Origin: Dirofilaria immitis
Taxonomy: Eukaryota > Nematoda > Chromadorea > Rhabditida > Onchocercidae
DNA: 64,000 bases
Assembly (NCBI GenBank): GCA_024305405.1
Contig: JAKNDB010000086.1
Coordinates: forward strand, 620,001 to 684,000
Reading direction: 5' to 3'
In this document: positions 12,630-25,299 of the stretch, in pieces
How the letters are laid out: every line of letters begins with the position of its first letter
How positions within the stretch are numbered: the first letter of the stretch is position 1
Notes under the pieces: model-generated
The model's database searches: none
Told to the model about the DNA's origin: nothing
The model's input: the letters and a program-made list of their open reading frames with translations, nothing else
Position numbers and translations under genes: made by a program

Positions 12630-14870
12630 GCAAGAATTCCTGAATTTGATTTTTCGGATGCTTTAATGAAGAGTTCATTCACCAAACGTTATAAATGCTC
12701 TTAGTCTGTCAAGGATACATAAGTAACTGCCAATAGTTGTATGGTTTAGTGAAGGCATTAGTTTTTCAAAAATTTTCTTCAGATCCACTAGTTTTCTTGT
12801 TCGGAATTATAAATCCCTTATTCCAATTTCTTTTTTCCAGACGCTGAAGCAATAGAAGGTTTACGGAAAAGCGGTTTTGGTTTTATAGAAGTAGGTACAG
12901 TAACACCATTGCCACAGAAAAATGATTCAAACTCTGTTGTTAAATTTTTATCCAGAGACGAAGTGAGTTTTGTCAATTTCATTTTAGTTAAATCATGCAA
13001 AGCAAAAATTTTCGGAGAAAAAATGCGAATATAGATAAACGAAGTTTGTTGTTCTTCAGTAGTAATTTTGAGCGTTAACAAACATTTGGTGAAGAATGAT
13101 ATATTTCGAATTTCAAAATTCATTTTTCATTTCGGTTTTTTGCACGATCCTACTTTTGGTGTTGGAATTTTTTTACTATTCACTAAATCTGTTTAAAAAT
13201 AGCAATTTCAAATAGCGATTTTTTCAAATGGAAAAAGAATAGGATTTTTTTTCATATAGGAGCACTAATATAATTAATAAATGATTGTTTCACATAAGTT
13301 TTATATAGATTTCTTTATACTGAATATGCCGGTTTCCATAATAAGTAACAGGACGTCGTCAGCTGTGAGGAAATTCAGTCATCATTGAATAGTTTCATAT
13401 CTTCTGAGATCTCCGGGTAAAATTAAATTATTTTTACATACATTTCAAGGATGTATAAGTCGCGGTAAATTTAAAAGCGCAGGATTGAGTAATGTATATT
13501 TATTTATCAAAAAGCTTATGATCGAAATGCTCATATCTTGCTTGGCATAAATATTGGCAGAAATGTAGTTCATAATTTAAGTTTTTGATGTATTTTTCTG
13601 AAACTATTTTTAATATATCTTAAGAAAGGAGTTTAATGACATTAGCAATTTCATATCTTTTATGCATATCTTGATTTTGCTTATATGCTTGCTTGTTTTT
13701 ATATTTTGTTTTTAAAATTTTTGCGGCTATGGGAAATGAGAAATGTTTGGTCTTTGTTAAAAGACTCTTCTTCTTTGGATCAAATCAGGCTTATGTTTTT
13801 ACGAAGTTAATCCATGAATCAGAAAAAACCCACTTTTAAACTCCTGTAGGTTTATATGGAATTGGTTTCGCTGTTAATATATATAAATGTCAAAGGCAAG
13901 AGTAAACGATTAGTTTTCAGGTGTGAACAGCATGAGATATTCAATACTTTTTTATCCTTTATTCAAATGGATTTCTGGCAAGTCAAAGTTTTTATTTTCA
14001 GGGATGTAATCGGCTTAAAGCGGATTACAGTTTTAGTGTTCACTATTTTGGCCCTTTTAGTAATTATTTGGTTGTGAATTTCGGTATCCAAGCTGGTCTG
14101 GAGACAGTCACTGATATGGAAGTTGTCAGTACATCTTTCCTTTATTTTATTAGTCTTTTCTAATTTTTTTCCATTAGTAATAAATCATTTCTCAGGCATT
14201 ACAGGGCATTACTTCTGCTGTCAACCAAATAATAAAGATCAACGAATTACCGCCGAAAATTCTGATTAAAATCCCTCCTGATTTACTGATCACAGACTTG
14301 AAAACGGCCATCAAAGTATGTTTTTTTTGATTCTAGTTTTGATTGGAGAATTATTTCAATCAAAATGGCAATCTAGAGTTATTTTGTTTGCAGAAAATTT
14401 TTTCTTTCTTTTTGCTTTGCACGAATTCTTCTGTCGACAAAGTAAAAATTTGAAGATACTAGCTAAACAAACAATATAATATAAATGGCATTATAATTTC
14501 GAATTCCATCACCAGTCATCCGAAAAATCTCCAAACCGTGTTGCAAGAAGATGGTTTTTGAGTGGCAGACCACTGCGAGATTTAAGCACAGATTGTATAC
14601 GTAATGTTTACAGGTATGCTTAAATATTTTCTAAAACCATAGTTAGTGGAGTATTGTATTTAAAATTAATTTTCGAATATTTATTGACAATAAAAATTAA
14701 AAATAAAACATGAGAAATACGTCAGTACACTTCAATTTAGTTTACTAATGTTGCTGCTCTTCTGTGATTTCTTGGAATTATTAGTATTTTCATTTTAATA
14801 TGCAGAGTATAATTTCATTAGAATTTTTATTTCACATAAAAATATACAATTTTTTCACATATTTTTAATT

Positions 14871-14924
14871 CAGTTTATCATGTGGTAAAATATCGATCAG
14901 TTTATCATGTGGTAAAATATCGAT
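14871..14924 (+). repeat. Exact 27-bp tandem duplication spanning a splice acceptor
   Basis: CAGTTTATCATGTGGTAAAA plus TATCGAT is present twice with no mismatch. The unit begins with the CAG acceptor of the DHODH exon, so both copies offer an acceptor in the same frame. Splicing to the first adds nine residues (a repeat of SLSCGKISI); splicing to the second gives the standard family length. Confidence 0.95.
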
Positions 14925-15806
14925 CATTGGATGTGGAGGTATATCATCCGATCAAGATGCGTATGAGAAAATTCGAGCTGGAGCAAGTCTTTACAGCTTT
15001 ATTCGTCGCTTCTTTATCAAGGTAAAATATAAAATTATGGATGCTTAAACTGTATCCAGTTTCATTTTTGAAGAGGAAATTTATATTCGATATTATTGTC
15101 CCATCTCTTGTTCACTGTGATAATTGGAAATGTTATTAATTTTGTATTATCTTCCAGACACCAATCGACATATATTACGGCATTTTATATGAAATGTTTA
15201 AATCATCGACTATTTTTATTAACGTAATATGGTCATTTTTGGAGTTAGTTATTTAATTGTTTTTGGATGCACAAATTTCACTGAAATGAGCATAATGCAC
15301 TTATCTGCTGCGGCAAACATTTTTATTGAATTTAATTGGCTTTTAATGTATTTTGTTGCCATTTGGTATTTGCTTTCAAGAAAAAATTTGCTTCGATATT
15401 TTCGTAACAATTCCTTACCCAATATCTTATTTTAATTAGTGGATCATTCGCTACAAAAGCGGATGGACATCATTATTTTCCCATTGATAGTGTTTAATTT
15501 GTGAGTTTATGTAATATTAAATAAATGATTCATTTCTCCATATAAAATAATTTTTATATGTGATTATATATGTAAATTTTCAATTTCGGATCCAATTTTT
15601 CGTACTCTCATATCTTTTCTCAGCCAAACTTAACACATTTTTAATATTGATAGTTTTGATGCTTGTTTGGAAGAAACGAAAACCTTATAAAAATCCAAAA
15701 ATCTCGAAACAAAAAAATAAGAAAATTCATAATTACTGGTACAAAGAGTGTTGGCAACGTTTATCTACAGTTACTCAGTCTGCAGTCCATTTATAAGAGC
15801 AACATA

Positions 15807-15868
15807 GGAAATGCAACCGGAAAAACAAGGAAAAATTGGAAATGCAACCAGGAAAACAAGGAAAAATT
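15807..15868 (+). repeat. 31-bp tandem repeat, two copies
   Basis: Two adjacent copies beginning GGAAATGCAACC and ending AAGGAAAAATT differ at two positions. They lie in the last DHODH intron. Confidence 0.9.
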
Positions 15869-16623
15869 AATCTTGAGTTTCGTACTCTGCGAAACTCTTC
15901 CTTTCAATTTCTTCTTTTTTAATGCTATTGTAAGAACTGCAATACTCGTTATTGTGATTAAATATTTTTGAAAGATGATTTATGGAAATATTACCTCTGC
16001 TTTTGTTGAAAGGAGTGCAGGATATATTTCGACTAATGGAAAATTATGAATTTTAAATTTTATCGATTTTCGATTTCATTTTACATCTTTGCTTTTTAAA
16101 AATTTCTTAAATTCAGAGAAATTCCCGCTATCGATTTGTTTGCTTTCAGGTTTTCCAATTACAGGACGAATAAAACGGGAACTGGTAGAATGCCTTGCTC
16201 GGAATAGTTTTCGTAATATTTCTGAAACTGTCGGCGCTGATCACAGGAAATAATGATTGTAATTTTAGTCTTTGTCATATGGTATAATTATTCTGCAGAT
16301 TTCCTTCCAATCTTAACAGTTTTTGAGCAATGGAGGTAATATGTATGCTTTGCTATGTACCTGTTTCCATTTAGAAGAAAATGAAGTTCCTTTGTGTGTT
16401 TATGAAGATTTATATTGTGAGTGGAATTTCATATTAGTGCTATTAAAATGCTAGATTATCCATTGTTGGATTCATTAAAATTTATTTAAATCTCCCTTTT
16501 CAAATAACAAATATATGCGACGCTTTTCAGCCTTTTCGTTCATTCTCTGGATTAATTCTGCAGGAAACCGACGGTGGACACTGCAAATATATGCATGCAA
16601 TAGTGTAATGCTCACATGTATGT

Positions 16624-16680
16624 AACAGTGATGACGTTATATAAAGAGCAGTAACTTATTCGCATCGCAGTGTTAGCGTG
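16624..16680 (+). promoter_or_regulatory. Candidate core promoter (CRE half-site, TATA box, initiator)
   Basis: GTGATGACGTTATATAAAG joins a TGACGT cAMP-response half-site directly to a TATATAAAG TATA box. About 25-30 bases further is CGCATCGCAGTGT, a plausible start site. It points rightwards, away from the DHODH stop 370 bases upstream and toward zfh-2, whose first visible coding exon is 27 kb away. The flanks (16540-16990) are less A/T-rich than the surroundings and hold small inverted repeats (TGCTGAA/TTCAGCA and AATCAC/GTGATT). Confidence 0.4.
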
Positions 16681-19600
16681 TATCATCACTTGCTGAACTT
16701 TCAGTGCTAATTCAGCACGTTTGAAGTGACAATCACTGCTTGCGGTGATTTTTAATTACAAGTACAAGGAAGAGCTATTGCAGTTGTGTGTTTTCGAACT
16801 ATTATTTGCTGCTTCGCTAACTTTCTCGTTTTCTTTTGGCACCACTATTTCAGTCGTTCATTACTGAATAATAATTTTACATTTTAGGCGAATTAATTTC
16901 TGCATTTTCAATGCGCTTTTCGCGACTAACTCATTAACAACTGGCCAGTAGCAATGGCACTGCAAGCAATTCGCATTTCAGCGAACTGAATTAAATATAT
17001 TTGTTCGAGAGTGTGCAAAGCCTTTTTTTTCTAATCTTTTTATTCGAATTTTTGCTAATGCTTGAAAGCAGCTAGCGGTATGAAACAAGTACCCCAATTA
17101 GTTTGTTGTTTGGTTTCCTTTACTATCTGCTTTCTGCTTGACTTTAAATTCGTCACTTAACATTTTTCTGGCAGTAGTGTCCTAGCAGATCTCATTCCTC
17201 CACTAACATGAAGTATACAGATAGAAATTGTCGAAGTTTTCAAAGGATATTTCATATGCATTAATTATTTCAAACCAATACCAAAATTGTCACTTAGTTT
17301 GGAAAACTTTTTGGAAAACACCTTTCTTATCATTTCAGGAAAAGTTTCACAGGCTTGAATTGAAAAATGACTTTCAATTTGGTATTAAATAAAAATAAGT
17401 TGTTGCGAGATGATATTTGCTAAGATTCTGAATTCTTACATAGCTTAATTCTTTTTGTCAGTGAAGAAGATTCTTGCTTTAAAATCTTAAATCGTTAAAA
17501 TAACTAATATAAGAAATGATAAGAGAAGAGAGTAAAAATTTTGCAAATGTTTGATTTTACTGTTTTAAAACATGAAGAAAAAGGAAGGAGAAAGAATATA
17601 AATGCTTGAAAATTTAATTATCGCTCATTTCTTAAATTGATCATTCTTTGGCCAAGTAAGCTAGTCAGCGAGAAGAATTATTATTGCTGTTCCCAAATTC
17701 TCTCCGTTATAAAGCGCTCTTACCTTCACTTAATTTTGCATAGGCAGTGCACGAAAATGAATCAAATAAGCGAGTGAAAAATTTTCATTTTAATTAAAAA
17801 GAGAGGAGAGGAAAATTAATTATTACGAAGGTTGAGAAGAAGTGAAGGGCAGGATGGCAAAGGTATAGAGTAAGCAGTTACTATTAAAATAAGGACACAA
17901 TTTTTGCACAATTAATTAAAATAGCAGTAATTTCATTCATCATCAGCAATTCTTCATTTGCTACATCTTTTGCTTTAAATTTTATATTTTCTTTTCAATT
18001 CTTGCAAATTGAGAAGCTCGTTTAATAAAAAGATTTATGTGGAAATTTTTATTTTATTTTAATTTTAATCCATTATTCCTCTTATAAAATCTCGTTGAGT
18101 AGTTGTTGTAGTATGTAGAGAAAGATTGAAAATACTGGAGTATTGCGAAGAAATCTTTTAATGATATCCAAAGGAATCCTGGGAGGAAAGCATTGTCGAT
18201 GTATATTACCGCTGTTAGGACAGCCGACGCCGAAAAATGACAGGCAAATAATAGCCGCTCTATACGCAGATTATATCTACTACCAATAGAAACATATCGT
18301 AATCATCGATGCTAATTAAAGTCAAGAGATCTGTACCACTATTAATCGAATAAGCTCATAAATAATACGAACAAAATTATTTCCATCGCATTTCATAAGC
18401 TATACATTTGGAGGATTTGAGTTATAGTACTATCATGCTTACTTGTTTCCAAATCTGTGGGTAGATCGATAAAAAATGAGATATAACTTGCTAGATGCAT
18501 GTAATTACTGATGGATAGATAAATGAGCAAGGACAGATGATGATGGACAGAGTTGTGACTTTATTTTTATTATTAATTAAAGCATTATTTAATGTTTAAT
18601 TTTCTAGAAGAAGAATTTTCATACTGTATTTCTCTTCTGAAGAATACAAATTTAAGAGGTGAATGGAAAAGAGATTGCTTGAAACAAAACAAAAGAAAGT
18701 ATTCGAAATGAGTGGCTAATGCTAAAACAAATTTGCTTGTTTTTATTTCTTTGTCTCTCCAAATAATTTTTTAAAAAGTACTGTTAAAAGATTACGTTTA
18801 AATCGAGTCTAGTTCTAAAAATGATAATACGATAAAAGGGGTACTCATAATTCTTCAAATGAGCTCTGCGAGACGTTTAACCAAATTTGGTATTTGCAAA
18901 AACTTTAATCTCCATCTTAAGGAAGTGCTATGCGCTAGATAACAATAGGAAGTCAGATTTTTGGCATAAAATTTATGTTTTTATAAAATATAATAACCAG
19001 GCGTCTATGTCATTTAATAGACATGTAAAAGTATTAAATGGATCCTTTTGCTTGATAGACACTTATTAATTAAGCTCATTTTTGCTTAATATATATTTAT
19101 TAATTAATGAATAAAGTTATTGCTATATCATTCATTCTTCTCGTCTATTCTCTTTATGAATCTATCATATGTTTTCTCATTCCGTTGTATTTTTATTTTT
19201 CTATCTCATCTTTTTAAATCCCTTATTTTATCTCTATCTTTACTCACTGCTACTGTGATATGATAACTAAACAGACGATACCAATAAAGGTCAAAAGTTA
19301 CTGCAATACGTTTTAAATAACCGCATTCATAAAGTAATTTCTTCCACCTTGTTAGATATTAACTATCTTCCTGAAAGTTGAATCTTTTAAATCTTTTTCG
19401 AATAACTCAAAATTATCCGTTTCCTGAATGATAATTCATCAGAAGAATTGTTGATTAAGGGGCACGCATTAAGATCATTTTAATTTATTTCATTCAGTTG
19501 AATCGACAAAAGGATAACTTTAACAAATGATGATCAACGAGATAGGTCTGACTAAGTCAGCTAAGTTTAATATAAATTCTTAACGTATATGCCTATTTAT

Positions 19601-19825
19601 GATGTATTTGGTGATATAATTGCCTAGTATTTATTATTAATATTGACACAGGAAATTGCACAGAAAATTAAAGTGAATTAGCGAAAAGGAGAGTTAGCAA
19701 GCACATGTTCGTATGTCTGTTTATGCATGTGTTCGTCTATGTCGTTAGCATAAGTGCCAAATTATAATTAAATTGTTCATATTGGAATATATTGCCGAAA
19801 GAGCCTTTTATTGTGATGTTTTTAT

Positions 19826-19968
19826 CATTTTATTATTTATTATTATTATTATTATTTATTTACTTATTTATTTATTGTTATTATTATTATTATTATTATT
19901 TATTTATTATTACTTATTATTTATTATTATTATTAATTATTATTATTAACTATTTTTATCAAAAAAAT
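19826..19968. repeat. (TTA/TTTA)n low-complexity tract
   Basis: About 140 bp of imperfect TTA and TTTA repeats without C and almost without G. Leu/Tyr/Ile-rich open frames across it are artefacts. Confidence 0.95.
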
Positions 19969-22900
19969 AATAAATAGTAATGGCAAACGAACAGGGACTC
20001 ACCTCGAAATCATTTAAAAAATAAGCAACTATTTGGAATGTTTATATATCGATTCCGATCTTCGTTACTGCTTTTATTCTGTTGAGCTAACCATTAGGAT
20101 TTAAATTTTCAATATGAGGAAGAGATCCAACTTATTTTTATAAACGTAAGAGAACAATGTATTTTTGGCTAAAAATGACCAGTTTGATTTTACACCAATT
20201 TTCTAATCGTTCGTACATCACAGAGATTGAAGTGGCGCATAAAATTTTTGTAAAAAGTGAAAATGGAAAGTATTCCTTTATCATTTCCAAAGATAAATAT
20301 TCGTGATTTCTAATAAGCAATGAAATCTAAAAAAATTTTGATTGAAATTTAGCATTGAATAAAAAGCTTATGTACACAAAATTAATATAGAGTAAATTCT
20401 CTTTTGTTTTCACATGAAACAATCAAATCAATGTTTTTCTTTCGAAAATATGCTCTCTTTTAACTATCTTCCACAGCTAACTTGAATAAATTATTAATAT
20501 TTCTGCACTGCTTAGAGAATAGTGAGTATTTATAATTTCAAAAGTTGATAATATATCAGAAAAGAAGAGGATAATGATAAAATCAAGCAGAAAAATAATT
20601 CAAGCGATGAAAATTTAAATATTACTCCATGATTGATTAAAATTTACAATTTTCCATTATTTTAAACCGACCTGTACGTGAACCGTGTTATGTATTATTT
20701 ACTATTTTTATTATTTCACAAACTCATCGTTTCCATTAATAATTATTTATTTTAATCAATAATTACTTCCAAAAAAACTCAATAATACTGAAGATGTTAA
20801 TGCATATAATGAAGCGCAGATATGGGAATATTAGGCATATTGAAAACATCCTGTCATAAGTTTTCACTAAAACTGATAAGTAAACTGATAGTCTAGGCAA
20901 TAGGTGCACAAAATAGATTAATTGTTGCTGCTTGAAAGGTCTGTTAAATAGTTGCTTCTTATTATTAATAGCGGATAATTCGAATGTATTACCTGTTCCT
21001 ACATTTAGAAGTTTTTCCTCATTTTAGGACAAATGAGTGCTAGCCTATTGGTTGTTGAGGACATGCGCATCTCTTAAATTATTAAATTAGTTGTATGAGT
21101 CCAATTTATCTGTTTTGTGTGTAAGAATACTTTCAAGTATATGATAATTTGAGGTAAGTCTTCCTCTTACAAATTCATTTTCTACGTTCTAATTTATTTT
21201 TATAAAGGTTGAAGATCAGATGACCGTTAAGAATACAAATGAAAGTAGCTTTATTTTGGACTTATACACGAATACCTTGCCAAATAAAGGATACCTTATC
21301 TGATAATAAATTTTCGAACATATTAAAGGAGCACTCTATCTTTGAACTATATCCGCTCAGACTTGTACATTTAATTGGAGAGAAATTGGCGTTTAATTCA
21401 TACTTCTACTTACTGCTTTTATCAATCTATCTTTTGGATTTCTCGGAGGATGACAATGGAATAAGAAAAATTGAACTTACGGGAACAGCACTTCCAACAA
21501 ATTCAGTTCTGCACTTCTAAAGATCAATTTCAAAGATTTTCCAAAGCAGTTAATTTTCTCGTCTATGTCCTTTAGAGTAATTAGTGAATTCAGACTTAAC
21601 TACGCTTGCACTTTTTTATTATATTAGTTTCTTTCACTGCCCGACTATCATGGTGCTAAAATTGTCTGCGATAAATTAATTCATAATTTTGAGAATGTCG
21701 TATATCAACTGCCCAGAGTTTCATACTTATATTTGATAGTTTCAAAAATTATCAGATATTCACCAATTGACGAAAAAGCAGGAAGTTTTGTTGTATTTTG
21801 TGCATCCTACTAGCATTGGGAGCGGGAAAGAAAGAACACAACGGAACGAAATTGAATTTACCTGTAAATATTGGTAATCAGAAAGCAGGCAATATGACCA
21901 GAAATTTTATTAAATTGTCAATCTTATGCGGCACAATGAAAAAGAAATAGTGGGAATTAGTCGTAGTATAAAAATATTCAAGTAAGAAAAATGATTTCTA
22001 TTCGAGTATGTGTGAGTAAACTTAAACAAATATGCTCTATTTAGAAACAAAGAAATAAAACTTAATTGATAATTCGAAATATGTGAAATATCAGTTCTTT
22101 GAAAAATTTTATATTCTTTTACCAAATAGTATTATATTGGATACGTTTTTCAACGGCCTTCGACATTTTGAAAGTTCTAGCAGGTTTCAAAAAATCTTAA
22201 CTAGACCCAAGTTGATTAAATCAGCATTAAAATCAGTGTATTTTATTATAAATTGTGCGGTTGAAATGCTGTTATATTAATTATCTTTAAAAAACAAATT
22301 TCAAATCGTTGATAATTTCAAATGGTTAAATATTATGATCTACAAAAATGAATTGTTTTTGATCTGAATGAGTTTTATATCGGAGAAAAAATAAATCTGA
22401 ATAAGTGATATACATTATTCGCATGCTTTTGATTGAATCAGTTCATCATGAAACCGATGAATCCTTCTCTAAATATTAATTATAATTAATAATTTAATGA
22501 AAATAATATATCACCAAACAAAATAACAATAATGTAAGAAGAAACGCTTCGATGAGAGTTGCATCAAAATAACTTGGCAGAATTTTTTAGAAAAAAAATT
22601 TTAATTGTTTGCTTTTTGTGGTGAGGAATTGAGGGGAAGAGAAATTGGTCTCTGCGATGAGAATAGAATTAAAATTTGGATAATCGTCTGTAGTTCGCAA
22701 TTCTTTGACAACTGAGTAACTCTCGATGAAATGAAATATTGATTTCTCAGAAATTCAATAAATTTACAAAATTTACTAAGTATGAGCTTTATTTCATTCC
22801 AGAACTAAGCAGTGATTTAAAGGATACGATTTAGTCCTCACTGTTGACAGTTACTTAATAATCAATGATCTGAATAAATGGAAATTATCAGACATAAGTA

Positions 22901-25273
22901 GGTTTTCTTTTGGCATTTTAAATTTCATTTTTCTACTATTTGCTTCTTGCTGACCTAAACGGTGTGCTTTGGGTTAAACGATATAGAGATGGAAGGAGGA
23001 GTTTGTGTGTTGGTTTTGAATTAAAAAGAAAGCATTAATGCGATAACAAACGACTGGTAGTTAATGGGTTGATGCCGACAACAGCAAACGACCAAAACTT
23101 GGATTTTGCATTTTCTTATTTTTGATATTTGAAATGGCCTGGACTTTATATTAGCATATTTAATTCTAAATATTTTGCTTTTTTAATTTTCGAAAACAAA
23201 AGTGTCAATACTTCCGGAAATAGATAAAAAAAAAAGAATATTGATTTATAGTGCCTCTGATCAATAAAAAATGCATTCTTAAATCATATGGCATATTATA
23301 GCTTTATACTGAAAGCAGACTTACTTGAATTTGTCAACGTATTATGTTCAAATAACCTGGTTAGGAGATGAATATAGTTATATTGTTTGGATGTCAGTGC
23401 ATCCTAAAGTGACCATTTTAGAATTTTTCGTAATTAAATATATATGTAGATTTAAAATTTAGTTATGATTGAATCAGTTAATTTTTCTAACACTTTTATG
23501 CATTCATTTCACTGCTTCGTCCATCGTTTTCGAAAATTGTTTTCAATTTTCAATCGGATCACGTTATCTTTTTCCCTCTGCCCCTTCCTCCCTCCCTCCC
23601 CCAAAAAAAAAAAACAAAAATTTGAGGGTAATTGAAAAGACTTCAGTTGTATCATTATATACTACCAAATACAGGACTATATTAGGAATGTTATCGTTTC
23701 CTTCTCTCCAATGGTCAGTAAGTCAATCATTTGATTACCTTAGACCTATTCCAAGCGTCACCTTTTAATCATTAATTATTTATTGACGGAATTTCTCAAA
23801 GCATACGACAATAAGTCTTTATCCTGTCAATGTTCCTTTTTCCTTTCTTGACATTCTTATATCATGATGATCCTCATCAACTGCTTCAGACATTCCTCTC
23901 TTTTTATTTGCTGCATATCCTACAACCGTGCAGCCGATTTTTTAAATATAATATAAGGTATGCGCCTGTGAATTCAAATTTTTAATGAAGTCGTTTTATA
24001 CTTTATCTTATTTGGGTCATTAGGACTTAGAGAGCCAAATGCTTTTTTTGTTCGGCACTAAGAAAAGGAAATTTGAATACAATTATTGCATTCACGAATT
24101 GTGTAAAAAAATATATTCTTTTGATAATCGTTCTCTTCTTTCGATAATAAGTTTATCAGGTTAGATAGAATCTGATTTGTCCGAATAGGTTTTACTTTTC
24201 ACACTTCTGACCAACAAATACTTAGTTTGAAAAGCAGAGAGAGGAGAGAAAATGTATTTCCTCTCCTTCCCTCTTCTAGCAAGCTTTTAATTTAGTGAAG
24301 TGACAAAACAAAAGAAAAATAATGCATTGAGTGTATTGCGGTAATAAAATTGCTCTCTTAGAGAAGAAAGGGTACATGAAAGAGGTGGAAAGGGAAAAAA
24401 GAACGAATAATTTAAAAATCGATATTAAATAGAAATAAAATTAAAAATTTAATTTCTTTTCTGCCTATTCTCCCGTCGTTCACATCATTCCCGCTTCCTC
24501 TTGGTAGTTGTTCTGCTATACAAATTAATTGCACTTCATTTTAGTTTTTAATTAGAAAAGTAGATTGATTTAGATGCAAAACTGAATGGAAGACACAACA
24601 GGGGCTTGAGCAAAGTTAGCGATCATCAAATAGTAATCAAAATTACTTGCATATTTTCATTTTATTAATTATTCAAAACGTTACACTGTACCCGGTCTGG
24701 ATAAATTATCGGATGTGAAAAGTCCTATTGAGTTTCTACGAATAGTACAGCATATGCCAGGATTTTTAAGTCTATTCTCGGAACAACATGCATGCAGGAT
24801 ATGTCCAGGTGATTCAAATCATCTACTAGCAGGTGCACTTAAAGGAATGATTTGATAAATGGCACTCCGTACGTCCGAATTTATCATAAAAGGCCAAACT
24901 GCATTAAATGAGGAATAATCGCGGTAAACCAATGATTATTTAAAAAGCTCTTTCGCATACCTCTTAGCATTTTTTTATAGACAAAATCTCATGAAAAAGA
25001 AGTAGTTTAGTTTTAGCATCACAGAAGGCGATGAAAGAATCAGTCGTGATTTTCAAAAATCCCTCCAAAATGGATTCATGAGCTGTCTGCAAACTTTATG
25101 AAACCTGCATAGATCAGAGGATTTCCTAAAGCAAGTCTTCTTCATTAACTGTGCTTTCATAAAAGACAATTTAGGGTCCAAAAATTTTATGCTCACAAAA
25201 GTGACATTATGAATAGGAAGTAGAAGAAAGGAACAATTTTACATATTAATTTAGAGGTTCCATTTTATAGCTG

Positions 25274-25299
25274 GCTGATAGATAGATGGATAGATAGAG
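25274..25299. repeat. GATA-rich short tandem repeat
   Basis: Five GATA cores in 26 bp (CTGATAGATAGATGGATAGA...). Too short to be more than a microsatellite seed, though it could bind GATA factors. Confidence 0.7.

Larger units (their letters stand above)
12233..16253 (+). pseudogene. dhodh: Class-2 dihydroorotate dehydrogenase, frame-broken
   Basis: DHODH oxidises dihydroorotate to orotate on the mitochondrial inner membrane (FMN, ubiquinone), step four of pyrimidine synthesis. Exons: 12233-12346 (membrane anchor, VTGNEIFQQEQ), 12446-12629 (FRNPIGLAAGFDK), 12841-12962 (GFGFIEVGTVTP), 13309-13416, 13450-13566 (HILLGINIGRN), 14002-14124 (YFGPFSNYLVVN), 14196-14315 (ILIKIPPDL), 14516-14613 (LSGRPLRDLSTD), 14874-15021 (IIGCGGISSDQDA), 16150-16253 (IKRELVECL...GADHRK, TAA). 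Damage as read: a TAA at 13346, frame slips around 13330 and 13512, a disrupted NVSSPNT-type catalytic loop (reads NFGIQAGLE), no TNTT-type FMN segment after 14315, and a one-base loss near 14991. Identity is certain; whether it is a true pseudogene or a poorly assembled gene is not. Confidence 0.8.

Noticed and set aside
15229..15435. Hydrophobic 68-codon frame
   Set aside because: Lies in the last DHODH intron; the exons on either side join in phase once the missing base near 14991 is allowed, so no exon is needed.
21239..21520. 93-codon frame in the gene desert
   Set aside because: A/T-driven composition and no motif or splice structure.
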